Source: Frankia sp. RB7
GTDB lineage: Bacteria; Pseudomonadota; Alphaproteobacteria; Rhizobiales; Xanthobacteraceae
Length of the DNA: 64,000 nucleotides
Assembly (NCBI GenBank): GCA_030403585.1
Contig: JAUEPE010000006.1
Span: 62,001-126,000 of the forward strand
Direction: 5' to 3'
In this document: piece after piece, positions 26,342 through 34,523 of the stretch
Layout of the letters: every line of letters starts with the position of its first letter
How positions within the stretch are numbered: the stretch's first letter is position 1
Made by a program: the position numbers and the translations under genes
Notes under the pieces: model-generated
Databases searched by the model: none
The model's input: the letters and a program-made list of their open reading frames with translations, nothing else
Told to the model about the DNA's origin: nothing

Positions 26342-27961
26342 TCAGGCCAGATTTCGCGCCACGATCGCGCCGTCGGCGACGACCGGAACCGGCAATTGCT
26401 CATCCAGCGCGGCAAGCCGCGCGTCGATGGCATCGATGACCTTGCGCGAGAACGGTCCGAGATGCGCATAGGCCGCGATCATCTGCACCGCGATCCGCGC
26501 CGAGGAGGTGTCGCGCTTGGCGCAATTCATGAAGGTCTGCCACAGCGGCCCGCGTGCCTCGGGGATCGCAGTGACCACGCGGTGCACGGTCTCCATCGCC
26601 CCGACCCGCGCGCGGATGTCGCCTTCGGTGAGCTCGTGGCGCTGCCTCGATCGGTCGAGCAGCGTCATCAATTTGTCGACACGGCCCGCATAGGCGGCGG
26701 GGCTATAGACCCGCTCCAGCACCGTCTTGTAGTCCATCAGGATATCGCGCAGCGGGCGCACCGGATCGAAATTGATGCCGCCGGTGCACTGGTCGCCGCC
26801 CGTTGTCGAGGCCAGATCGTGGTCCGCGTGCAGCCGGCCCTCCTTCGCAAGCCGGCGCGTGAGCTGCGTGTTCGGCAACGCGTAGAGCAGACCGACCATG
26901 GCGACGGGAATCGCGGCCTCCTCGATGAAATCGATCATGGCCTCCGCCATCGAGACCTTCTCTGTGTCGAAGCCAACGATGAAGCCGGCGGTGACGAGCA
27001 TGCCGGCGCCGTAGATCTTGTGGATGCTCTCGGCGATGTTGCGCCGCGTGTTCTGCTTCTTCCGCATCGCGACCAAGGTTGCGGGATCCGGACTTTCAAT
27101 GCCGACGAAGATGCCGAAGAAATTCGCTTCACCCATCAGTTCCAACAACTCGGGATCGTCGGCGAGATTGACCGAGGCTTCGGTCGACAGCTCGAAGGGA
27201 TAGCCATGCGCGCGCTGCCATTCGGCGAGCTGAGGCAGGAACTGGCGCAGCGACTTCTTGTTGCCGATGAAATTGTCATCGACGAAGTCGAGATGGCCGC
27301 GATAGCCCATATTGTACAGCCTATCGAGCTCGGTCAGCATCTGCTCGTTCGTCTTGGTGCGTGGCACGCGGCCGTAGAGCTCGATGATGTCGCAGAACTC
27401 GCAGGTGAACGGACAGCCGCGCGAATATTGCACACCGAGATAGAGATAGTCCTCGAACTTGAGCAGGTCAAAACGGGGCACCGGCGTCCTGGTGACATCG
27501 GCCTGGAATTTCGGCGCAATGAAAACGCCGGAGCGCACGCCGTCCTCCCAGGCCGTGATGAATTCGTTGAGGATACTCTCGGCCTCGCCGAGCACCTGAA
27601 AATCTGCGCTGGCATACACGTGCGGGCTTGACGTCGGATCTGGCCCACCGACCACCACCGGCTTGCCCGCCGCGCGGCACTTGTCGATCAGAAGCAGCGT
27701 ATCGGCCTGCTGCGGCAGCATGCCGCCGGTGAAGACCACGTCGGCCCAAGCGAGATCGTCGTCCCCGAAGGCTTGCGTGTTGCAGTCGATGAGCCGCACC
27801 GTCCAGCTCTCCGGCAACATTGCCGCAACGGTGATCAGGCCCAGGGGAGCCGCAGGACGCTTAACGCCCATCAGCTTGCAGGACTCGCCAAAACTCCAAA
27901 AGGACTCCGCTGTGAACAGCGGATAAAGCATGAGCACGTTGCAAGGGCGCGATACGTTCAT
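26342..27961 (-). CDS. B12-binding radical SAM protein, HpnP-type family
   Basis: 539 residues: an N-terminal cobalamin-binding-like Rossmann domain (about 1-150, APLGLITVAAMLP, VVVGGPDPTSSPHVY), a radical SAM domain with the cluster motif CPFTCEFCDI, and a C-terminal DUF4070-like part (GLLYALPNTQLTRRL, CTGGINF). This layout is shared by the hopanoid C-2 methylase HpnP and by paralogues of unknown substrate. Bradyrhizobium makes 2-methylhopanoids, so HpnP is possible, but no hopanoid genes are adjacent. AAAGGAG lies five bases before the start. Confidence 0.8.
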   Translation of the reverse strand: MNVSRPCNVLMLYPLFTAESFWSFGESCKLMGVKRPAAPLGLITVAAMLPESWTVRLIDCNTQAFGDDDLAWADVVFTGGMLPQQADTLLLIDKCRAAGKPVVVGGPDPTSSPHVYASADFQVLGEAESILNEFITAWEDGVRSGVFIAPKFQADVTRTPVPRFDLLKFEDYLYLGVQYSRGCPFTCEFCDIIELYGRVPRTKTNEQMLTELDRLYNMGYRGHLDFVDDNFIGNKKSLRQFLPQLAEWQRAHGYPFELSTEASVNLADDPELLELMGEANFFGIFVGIESPDPATLVAMRKKQNTRRNIAESIHKIYGAGMLVTAGFIVGFDTEKVSMAEAMIDFIEEAAIPVAMVGLLYALPNTQLTRRLAKEGRLHADHDLASTTGGDQCTGGINFDPVRPLRDILMDYKTVLERVYSPAAYAGRVDKLMTLLDRSRQRHELTEGDIRARVGAMETVHRVVTAIPEARGPLWQTFMNCAKRDTSSARIAVQMIAAYAHLGPFSRKVIDAIDARLAALDEQLPVPVVADGAIVARNLA

Positions 27962-28276
27962 GGAACTCCTTTTGCTTCACACGAGTGTAGCAGAGCGTTG
28001 ACGTCTTGCATCCCGACAAAAGAGACAAACTGTCGCTCTCGCAGCGCGGCCCGGCGTCGCCTCAGGCCGTGTTCCCGGCGCTCAGGGAGATGGCCTGAAT
28101 TGGGCACCGAGTGGGTTTCCTCAGCGAGCGAACAACACCGCCTGCCCCATAATCTTCCCGCGACCGCGGAAATCTTCATGACTACCCCGCAGACTCTTGA
28201 TTTGAACAGTTCCAGTTTGCCGGACACATTGCGCTCCTGAGTCCATCGGTGGATGGGCCAATCAGGGGACTTTGCG
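27962..28276. other. Divergent intergenic region
   Basis: This 315-base stretch separates the radical SAM gene (minus) from the molybdenum hydroxylase genes (plus). It should contain both promoters. I see no convincing small gene, repeat or operator in it. Confidence 0.5.
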
Positions 28277-28726
28277 ATGGCAAACCTAACAATCAACGGA
28301 AAAACCTTCACGCTCGACGTCGAGCCGGACACGCCGCTGCTCTGGGCGATCCGCGAGAATGCCGGCCTCACCGGCACCAAATACGGCTGCGGCATTGCAC
28401 AATGCGGCGCCTGCACCGTTCACATGGACGGTGTCGCCACCCGCTCCTGCGGGGTCTCGGTCGCCGAGGCCGAGGGCAAAAAGATCACCACGATCGAGGG
28501 ACTCGCCTCGGGCGGTACGCTGCACAAGGTGCAGCAGGCCTGGATCGCGAAGGACGTCCCGCAATGCGGCTATTGCCAAAGCGGCATGATCATGGCCGTG
28601 GCGGCGCTCCTGAGCGAGAAACCGAGGCCGACCGACGCCGATATCGACGAGGCCATCACCAATATCTGCCGCTGCGGCACCTTCCAGCAAGTGCGCGAAG
28701 CGATCCACACGATCGCAAGCGCGTAA
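28277..28726 (+). CDS. (2Fe-2S) small subunit of a molybdenum hydroxylase (IorA-type)
   Basis: 149 residues. The N-terminal plant-type ferredoxin domain has the cluster motif CGIAQCGAC followed by a fourth cysteine in TRSC. The C-terminal helical domain binds the second cluster through CGYCQSG and CRCGT. This is the electron-transfer subunit of xanthine-oxidase-family enzymes such as isoquinoline 1-oxidoreductase and aldehyde dehydrogenases. The ATG at 28277 has AGGGGA upstream. The large subunit follows 11 bases later. Confidence 0.92.
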   Translation: MANLTINGKTFTLDVEPDTPLLWAIRENAGLTGTKYGCGIAQCGACTVHMDGVATRSCGVSVAEAEGKKITTIEGLASGGTLHKVQQAWIAKDVPQCGYCQSGMIMAVAALLSEKPRPTDADIDEAITNICRCGTFQQVREAIHTIASA

Positions 28727-28737
28727 GGAGCCGGCAC

Positions 28738-30924
28738 ATGAACAAGCACGTTTCTCCCAAGATGAACCGCCGTGCCTTCGTCATCGGCACCGCCGCAGTC
28801 GGCACCGGCCTCGCCATCGGCCTCGACCTGCCCTTCGGCGGCCCCGCCGTGGTCCGCGCGGCCGACGGTTCGCCCGAGGTCAATGCCTGGGTCGTGATCA
28901 GGCCCGACGACACCGTGGTGATCCGCATCGCCCGCTCCGAAATGGGCCAGGGCTCGCTCACCGGCCTCGCCCAGCTCGTCGCCGAGGAGCTCGAATGCGA
29001 CTGGACCAAGGTCACGACCGAATATCCGACACCCGGCCAAAGCGTCGCCCGCAAGCGCGTCTGGGGCGATTTCTCGACCGGCGGCAGCCGCGGCATCCGC
29101 ACCTCGCAGGACTATGTCCGCAAGGGCGGCGCCACCGCGCGCGTGATGCTGATCCAGGCCGCCGCCGACGAGTGGAAGGTGCCAGCCTCCGAATGCACCG
29201 TCGCCAAGGGCGTCATTACCCATACGGCATCGGGCAAGACGACGACCTACGGCAAGGTCGCCGAAGCCGCCGCGAAGCTGACGCCGCCGGCCGAGGTCAA
29301 GCTCAAGGACCCGAAGGACTGGACCATCGCGGGCAAAGGCCTGCTGCGACTCGACACCGCCGACAAGACGACCGGCACCATGGTGTACGGCATAGACATC
29401 AAGCTGCCGGGCATGCTGAACGCCGCGATCAAGGATTGCCCCGTGTTCGGCGGCAAGGTGAAGAGCTTTGACGAAGCCAAGATCACCGGCATGAAAGGCG
29501 TCAGGAAGGTCGTCAAGGTCGGCGACAGCGCAGTCGCGGTCGTTGCCGACACCTGGTGGCAAGCCAAGACCGCACTGGAAGCGCTGCCGATCGTCTGGGA
29601 CGAAGGCGACAACGCAAAAGTCTCGAGCGAGACGATTGCGAAGTGGTTGGCCGAGGGCCTCGACGACGCACAGCCGGCCTATGTCGGCAACAAGAACGGT
29701 GACGTGAAGGCGGCAATTGCCGGCGCCGCGAAGAAGATCGAGGCCGTCTACAACTATCCCTACCAGAACCACGCCACGATGGAGCCGATGAACGCCACCG
29801 CGCTCTACACCGCGGACAAATGCGAGGTCTGGTGCGGCACGCAGAATGGCGAGGCGGCCTTCGCCGCCGTGCTGGAGGCCTCCGGCCTGCCCGCGGAGAA
29901 GTGCGACGTGCACAAGGTGATGCTCGGCGGCGGCTTCGGCCGGCGCGGCATGACGGACTATGTCCGCCAGGCCGTCGCGATCGCCAGGCAGATGCCGGGC
30001 ACGCCGATCAAGCTGTTGTGGTCGCGCGAAGAGGACATGACGCACGGTCGGTATCACCCGATCACCCAGTGCAAGATGACCGGCGCGCTCGATGCCGACA
30101 ACAATCTGGTCGCACTGCACTACCGCCTGTCCGGGCAATCCATCCTGTTCTCGGTGCGCCCCGACGCGCTGCAGAACGGCATGGATCCGGCGGCATTCCA
30201 GGGCGTCGCCCAATCCGGCGAAGCCGCGCTCGGTTATTCGGTGCCCAACCTTCTGGTCGAGCATTCGATGCGCAACCCACACGTTCCGCCCGGCTTCTGG
30301 CGCGGCGTGAACGTCAATCACAACGCGATCTACATGGAATGCTTCATGGACGAACTCGCCCATGCCGCAGGCCAGGACCCGCTCGAATTCCGCCGCAAGC
30401 TGATGGGCAAGAACCCCAAGCATCTGGCGGTGCTCAATGCCGTCGCCGAGAAGATCGGCTGGACCACGCCGGCGCCGCAAGGCGTCTATCGCGGCATTGC
30501 GCAGGTGATGGGCTATGGCAGCTATGTTGCCGGCGCCGCGGAGATCTCGGTGACCGACGGAAGCAAAGTCAAGGTGCTCCGCATCGTCGCCTCCACCGAT
30601 CCCGGCTATGTCGTCAATCCGGCGCAGGTGGAGCGGCAGATCGCGGGCTCCTTCGTCTATGGCCTGTCGGCGCTGTTCTACGGCGGCTGCACCGTCAAGG
30701 ACGGCCGCATCGAGCAAACCAACTTCGACACCTTCAACTCGATGCGCATCAACGAAATGCCGAAGGTGGAATCGGTGATGGTGCCGAGCGGCGGATTCTG
30801 GGGCGGCGTCGGCGAGCCAACCATCGGCGTCGCGGCACCTGCGGTGCTCAATGCCTACTTCGCGGCGACGGGCAAGCGCATCCGCTCGGTGCCGCTGCGC
30901 GACCAGAACATCAGCTTCGCGTAA
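28738..30924 (+). CDS. Molybdopterin-binding large subunit (IorB-type)
   Basis: 728 residues with a Tat signal (NRRAFVIGTAAVGTGLAIG), so the enzyme is exported folded. The aldehyde-oxidase/xanthine-dehydrogenase domains follow, with cofactor-contact motifs EMGQGSLTGLAQLVAEEL, GGGFGRRGMTDYV and FWRGVNVNHNA. The order of small then large subunit, without a separate FAD subunit, fits the isoquinoline 1-oxidoreductase type that passes electrons to a cytochrome or quinone. The actual substrate, a heterocycle or aldehyde, cannot be read. GGAG lies ahead of the ATG. Confidence 0.9.
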   Translation: MNKHVSPKMNRRAFVIGTAAVGTGLAIGLDLPFGGPAVVRAADGSPEVNAWVVIRPDDTVVIRIARSEMGQGSLTGLAQLVAEELECDWTKVTTEYPTPGQSVARKRVWGDFSTGGSRGIRTSQDYVRKGGATARVMLIQAAADEWKVPASECTVAKGVITHTASGKTTTYGKVAEAAAKLTPPAEVKLKDPKDWTIAGKGLLRLDTADKTTGTMVYGIDIKLPGMLNAAIKDCPVFGGKVKSFDEAKITGMKGVRKVVKVGDSAVAVVADTWWQAKTALEALPIVWDEGDNAKVSSETIAKWLAEGLDDAQPAYVGNKNGDVKAAIAGAAKKIEAVYNYPYQNHATMEPMNATALYTADKCEVWCGTQNGEAAFAAVLEASGLPAEKCDVHKVMLGGGFGRRGMTDYVRQAVAIARQMPGTPIKLLWSREEDMTHGRYHPITQCKMTGALDADNNLVALHYRLSGQSILFSVRPDALQNGMDPAAFQGVAQSGEAALGYSVPNLLVEHSMRNPHVPPGFWRGVNVNHNAIYMECFMDELAHAAGQDPLEFRRKLMGKNPKHLAVLNAVAEKIGWTTPAPQGVYRGIAQVMGYGSYVAGAAEISVTDGSKVKVLRIVASTDPGYVVNPAQVERQIAGSFVYGLSALFYGGCTVKDGRIEQTNFDTFNSMRINEMPKVESVMVPSGGFWGGVGEPTIGVAAPAVLNAYFAATGKRIRSVPLRDQNISFA

Positions 30925-30930
30925 GACAAG

Positions 30931-30959
30931 CCGCGGCGGCCATGATGGCCGCCGCGGCA
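30931..30959. terminator. 13-bp perfect hairpin after the molybdenum hydroxylase genes
   Basis: GCCGCGGCGGCCA and its complement flank TGA (30931-30959), seven bases after the IorB-type stop. It may separate the hydroxylase transcript from the sox genes or allow partial read-through. There is no T-run. Confidence 0.55.
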
Positions 30960-30977
30960 TTTGCCTGGATGATCCGC

Positions 30978-32252
30978 ATGACCACCCGACCGATGACACG
31001 GCGAGCTGCCGTGCTCGGCATCAGCGCCGCGACCGCGACATTGGCGCGGCCGCAGGTTTTGCGCGCGCAATCGACAAGCCGCGTCGTCGTGGTCGGTGGC
31101 GGCTTCGGCGGCGCGGCCTGCGCCCGCGCGCTCAAGCGCTCACAAGGCGACTCGCAGGTCATCCTGATCGAACCCAATGCGGTCTTCACCTCCTGCCCTT
31201 TCAGCAACGAGGTGATCGCGGGCCTGCGCGACATCGAAGCGCAGCAGTTTGACTACGACAAGCTGGCTGCCGACGGCGTCACCGTGATCGGCGAGGCCGT
31301 GACCACCATCGAGCCGCAACTGCGCAGCGTCCTGACGGCCGATGGCGTCGCCCTGCCCTATGACCGTCTCGTGCTCTCACCCGGCATCGACTTCCATTTC
31401 GAGGCGCTGCCCGGCTATGACGAGGCCGCATCGGAAAAGATGCCGCACGCCTGGAAGGCCGGCGCGCAGACGCTGCTGCTGCGCAGGCAGTTGGAGGCGA
31501 TGGATGACGGCGGCACGGTCGCCATCGCGGTTCCACCCAATCCCTCGCGCTGCCCGCCGGCTCCTTATGAGCGTGCCAGCCTGATCGCGCATTATTTGAA
31601 GGCCAGGAAGCCGCGCTCGAAAGTTCTGATCCTCGATGCCAAGGACACTTTCTCGCAGCAGCGGCTGTTCGAGAAGGCGTGGAAGGAGCTCTACGGCGAC
31701 ATGATCGAACGCATCGGCCTGTCGCAGGGCGGCCGCGTCACGTCCGTGGATCCTTCGACGAAGACCATCGTCACCGAGTTCGGCAACTACACCCCCGATG
31801 TCGCCAACGTCATTCCGCCGCAGCGCGCCGGACACATTGCCGAGATCACCGGCGCAACTGATGCCACCGGCTGGTGCCCGATCGATCCCGTAACCTTCGA
31901 GTCAAAGCTCGTCAAAGACGTCCATGTCATCGGCGACGCCTGCCTCGGCGGCGGCATTCCCAAATCGGCATCGGCCGCAAGCGCGCAAGGCAAGGCCTGC
32001 GCTGCAGCCATCGTCAACCTGCTCGCCGGCCGCGCGCCGGAAGCGCCACGACTGACCGGCGTCTGCTACAACACCGTCGCGCCCGGCTACGGCTTCTCGC
32101 TCGCCGGCAACTACCAGCCGAGGGGCGACATCTTTGCCGAGGTCGAAGGCGGCGCGACGAGCCCGGTCGATGCACCGCGCGAACTGCGCGCCCGCGAAGC
32201 GGCCGAGGCAGAGCGCTGGTTTCAAACCATCACGGCGGACACCTTTGGCTAG
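30978..32252 (+). CDS. soxF: Flavocytochrome c sulfide dehydrogenase flavoprotein subunit (FccB/SoxF)
   Basis: 424 residues with a Tat signal (MTRRAAVLGISAATATL) and a Rossmann FAD motif VVVVGGGFGGAACARAL. The two redox cysteines of this family are visible in FTSCPFSNEV and SRCPPAPYERA, so sulfide oxidation at the flavin is chemically possible. The C-terminal part has VIGDACLGGGIPKSASAA. The cytochrome partner (FccA/SoxE) is not present nearby. ATG 30978 is chosen because earlier in-frame ATGs lie inside or just after the hairpin. The sox genes follow directly. Confidence 0.87.
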   Translation: MTTRPMTRRAAVLGISAATATLARPQVLRAQSTSRVVVVGGGFGGAACARALKRSQGDSQVILIEPNAVFTSCPFSNEVIAGLRDIEAQQFDYDKLAADGVTVIGEAVTTIEPQLRSVLTADGVALPYDRLVLSPGIDFHFEALPGYDEAASEKMPHAWKAGAQTLLLRRQLEAMDDGGTVAIAVPPNPSRCPPAPYERASLIAHYLKARKPRSKVLILDAKDTFSQQRLFEKAWKELYGDMIERIGLSQGGRVTSVDPSTKTIVTEFGNYTPDVANVIPPQRAGHIAEITGATDATGWCPIDPVTFESKLVKDVHVIGDACLGGGIPKSASAASAQGKACAAAIVNLLAGRAPEAPRLTGVCYNTVAPGYGFSLAGNYQPRGDIFAEVEGGATSPVDAPRELRAREAAEAERWFQTITADTFG

Positions 32253-32255
32253 GAC

Positions 32256-32888
32256 ATGATGAAACCAAGCCGTCGCCGGGGCCACGGTGCGCTCCCTCCG
32301 CCGCCTGCGGGGGAGGGCTGGGGAGAGGGTGTTTCCGCACGCGAGAACCCCCAAGAGGAAAGAGCCCTCACCCGCTGCTACGCGACGACCTCTCCCGCAA
32401 GCGGGAGAGGTAAGAGGAGCCCGCGGCTCGATCTCTCGTCTCACGTTCCATCGATTGTCGCTGCGGCGATCGCCATCAGCATTGCACTTGCCTCCAACGC
32501 ACGCGCAGAGGGACTCGCGCCTTATGAGATCACCGGCGACGGCATCGCGGAATCGCTGACGGGCGCCCCCGGCGATGCAGCGCGCGGTCGCGCGCTGGTG
32601 CTGGCGCGCACGACGACCTGCATCCTCTGCCATTCCGGCCCCTTCCCGGAAACGCGGTTCCAGGGCGACCTCGCGCCTGATCTCACCGGCGCGGGGAACC
32701 GCTGGACGGTCAGCCAGTTGCGGCTTCGGATGGTTGACGCCTCGCGCTTCAACCCGGACACCATCATGCCGTCCTATTACCGCAACGAGGGTCTCGTGCG
32801 CGTTGGGCTCAATTTCGCCGACAAACCGATATTGTCGGCTGCGGAGATCGAGGACATCGTGGCCTTTCTTGCAACCCTTCGGGACTAG
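32256..32888 (+). CDS. soxX: Sulfur-oxidising c-type cytochrome SoxX with an inserted repeat
   Basis: The mature part (from about residue 85) is a SoxX monohaem cytochrome: CILCH is the haem motif, then APDLTGAGNRW, LRLRMVDASRFNPDTIMPSYY and EIEDIVAFLATLRD with the Met ligand. SoxX pairs with SoxA to couple thiosulfate to SoxY. The signal helix (IVAAAIAISIALASNARA) is preceded by about 60 residues, most of them encoded by a repeat (32283-32410) read in frame. No in-frame ATG, GTG or TTG exists between the repeat and the helix. Translation must therefore start at 32256 and run through the repeat, or the gene is impaired. Confidence 0.85.
   Translation: MMKPSRRRGHGALPPPPAGEGWGEGVSARENPQEERALTRCYATTSPASGRGKRSPRLDLSSHVPSIVAAAIAISIALASNARAEGLAPYEITGDGIAESLTGAPGDAARGRALVLARTTTCILCHSGPFPETRFQGDLAPDLTGAGNRWTVSQLRLRMVDASRFNPDTIMPSYYRNEGLVRVGLNFADKPILSAAEIEDIVAFLATLRD
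32283..32410. repeat. Palindromic repeat element inside the soxX 5' end
   Basis: The stretch contains two hairpins (around 32292-32315 and CTCTCCCGC-AA-GCGGGAGAG at 32390-32409) and matching GGGAGAGGGTG and CCCTCACCC segments. This is a dispersed Bradyrhizobium intergenic element in appearance. Here it lies within the open frame of soxX and keeps the frame open, giving proline/glycine-rich residues. Confidence 0.7.
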
Positions 32889-32896
32889 GACCATTC

Positions 32897-33355
32897 ATGC
32901 CAACGACGCGTCGACAATTCTTGAGCCTCGCTGGCAGTATCACGGTCATTCCGATCGTTACACTACGACCGCTCGAAGCAACGCCGGCGATGCTCAACAC
33001 CGTGATCCGCAACGTCGTCGGCGAAGCGTCAATTCGCACCGGCAAGGTCAAGCTCGACATTCCTCCTCTGGTTGAGAACGGCAACACGGTGCCGATGACG
33101 GTGAGCGTCGCGAGCCCGATGACGGCGGACGACTATGTCAAAAGCATCCACGTCTTCAATGAGAAGAACCCGCAGCCGAACATCGGTAATTTCTACCTGA
33201 ACCCGTCTTCCGGCCGAGCCCAGATTTCGACGCGGATCCGGCTCGCCGACACCCAGAAGGTGGTCGCGATCGCCCGCCTCTCCGACGACTCGTTCTGGCA
33301 AGTCATAGCCGATGTGGTCGTGACGCTGGCGGCCTGCACCGAGGAGGTGAACTGA
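32897..33355 (+). CDS. soxY: SoxY-type sulfur carrier protein, variant C-terminus
   Basis: 152 residues with a Tat signal (TTRRQFLSLAGS). The body matches SoxY: VKLDIPPLVENGNTVPM, VKSIHVFNEKNPQP and RAQISTRIRLADTQKVVAIARLSD divided over two strands. The C-terminus ends TLAACTEEVN. Classical SoxY ends in GGCGG, whose cysteine carries the sulfur substrate on a flexible arm. Here a cysteine is present, but the glycines are absent and five residues follow it. It may still carry sulfur or may have another role. Its stop overlaps the soxZ start by one base. Confidence 0.85.
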   Translation: MPTTRRQFLSLAGSITVIPIVTLRPLEATPAMLNTVIRNVVGEASIRTGKVKLDIPPLVENGNTVPMTVSVASPMTADDYVKSIHVFNEKNPQPNIGNFYLNPSSGRAQISTRIRLADTQKVVAIARLSDDSFWQVIADVVVTLAACTEEVN

Positions 33356-33672
33356 TGGCCGCCCTCATCAACGTTCCCGCGAAAGCCAAGCGCGGCGACA
33401 TCATAGAGATCCGCACGCTGACCTCGCACATCATGGAAACCGGCTTTCGCCGCACCATGGACGGTGCGCTGGTGCCGCGCGACATCATCACGAGCTTCAC
33501 CTGCCGCTACAACGGCGCAGAGATCTTCCGCGCCGATCTGTTTCCGGCCATCGCCGCCAATCCGTATTTGTCGTTCTTCACGGTTGCCAAGGAGAGCGGC
33601 AAGTTCGAATTCGAATGGATCGGCGACAACGGCTATTCGTCCACCGCATCGGCATCGATCACGGTCGAATGA
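33355..33672 (+). CDS. soxZ: Thiosulfate oxidation carrier partner SoxZ
   Basis: 105 residues, normal length. It carries the SoxZ features RGDIIEIRTLTSHIMETGFRR (two parts), IPRDIITSF-like VPRDIITSFTC and the immunoglobulin-like core ending in SASITVE. SoxZ forms the heterodimer with SoxY that carries sulfur intermediates in the periplasm. It has no signal of its own, as expected, and should travel with the Tat-exported SoxY. GAGGAGG lies before the start; the stop overlaps the soxA ATG. Confidence 0.92.
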   Translation: MAALINVPAKAKRGDIIEIRTLTSHIMETGFRRTMDGALVPRDIITSFTCRYNGAEIFRADLFPAIAANPYLSFFTVAKESGKFEFEWIGDNGYSSTASASITVE

Positions 33673-34448
33673 ATTTTTGGCGCGCGATCATGCTGGCGGC
33701 GCTGGCCGCCACGGCCCCTGCCCTGCTCGCCGGTGAAATCCCGCCTGATGCGCGCCGCTCCGGCTATTCCTTCATGGGCCCCGATACGCGCGCCATGCAG
33801 GATGACGACACCTCCAATCCGGGCATGCTGTTCGTGCTCGACGGCGAGGCGCTGTGGACGAAGAAGGCGGGCAGCGCCGACAAGGCGTGCGCGGATTGCC
33901 ATGGCGATGCACGAAACAGCATGAAGGGCGTCGCGGCGCGCTATCCGGCCTTCGACAAGACGCTTGCGCGCCCCGTTACGCTCGACCAGCGCATCAACCT
34001 CTGCCGCGCCAATCATCAGCAGGCAGCACCGCTGCCCTACGAGAGCCGCGACATTCTGGCGCTGTCTGCCTTCGTTGCCCATCAATCGCGCGGCGTCGCA
34101 ATCACCGCAGGCGACGATCCACAAGCCAAGCCTTTCGTCGAACAAGGCCGCAATCTCTTCATGCAGCGCGAAGGTCAACTCAACCTGGCTTGCACCAATT
34201 GCCACGACGACAACTTTGAGAAGCGCCTCGCGGGCTCGCCGATCACGCAAGCGCAGCCGACAGGCTATCCGCTCTATCGGCTGGAATGGCAGACGCTGGG
34301 ATCGCTGGAACGGCGCCTGCGCAGCTGCATGACCGGCGTCCGCGCCCAGGCCTATGATTACGGCACGCCCGAGCTGGTTGCGCTCGAGCTCTATCTGAAG
34401 GCGCGAGCACGCGGAATGCCGATGGAAACGCCAGCGGTGCGACCGTAA
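33669..34448 (+). CDS. soxA: Dihaem c-type cytochrome SoxA
   Basis: 259 residues with a Sec signal (FWRAIMLAALAATAPALLA). Two haem motifs are present, CADCH and CTNCH. The active-site cysteine is in LRSCMTGVRAQ, where the Sox persulfide-cysteine normally sits. VAARYPAFDKTLARPVTLDQ and RINLCRANH are typical. With SoxX it forms the enzyme that joins thiosulfate to the SoxY cysteine. It overlaps soxZ by four bases and is the last sox gene; soxB and soxCD are not in the window. Confidence 0.92.
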   Translation: MNFWRAIMLAALAATAPALLAGEIPPDARRSGYSFMGPDTRAMQDDDTSNPGMLFVLDGEALWTKKAGSADKACADCHGDARNSMKGVAARYPAFDKTLARPVTLDQRINLCRANHQQAAPLPYESRDILALSAFVAHQSRGVAITAGDDPQAKPFVEQGRNLFMQREGQLNLACTNCHDDNFEKRLAGSPITQAQPTGYPLYRLEWQTLGSLERRLRSCMTGVRAQAYDYGTPELVALELYLKARARGMPMETPAVRP

Positions 34449-34523
34449 CGCCCAAATTAGGGCTAGGCAGGCGTGGAACGGTCGCTAGTATCCCCCCAAA
34501 TTGAGTCACAGGGAGGAACTAAA

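Noticed and set aside
28286..30999. 809-codon open frame antisense to the molybdenum hydroxylase large subunit
   Set aside because: It shadows a gene with strong cofactor motifs and has no recognisable domain.
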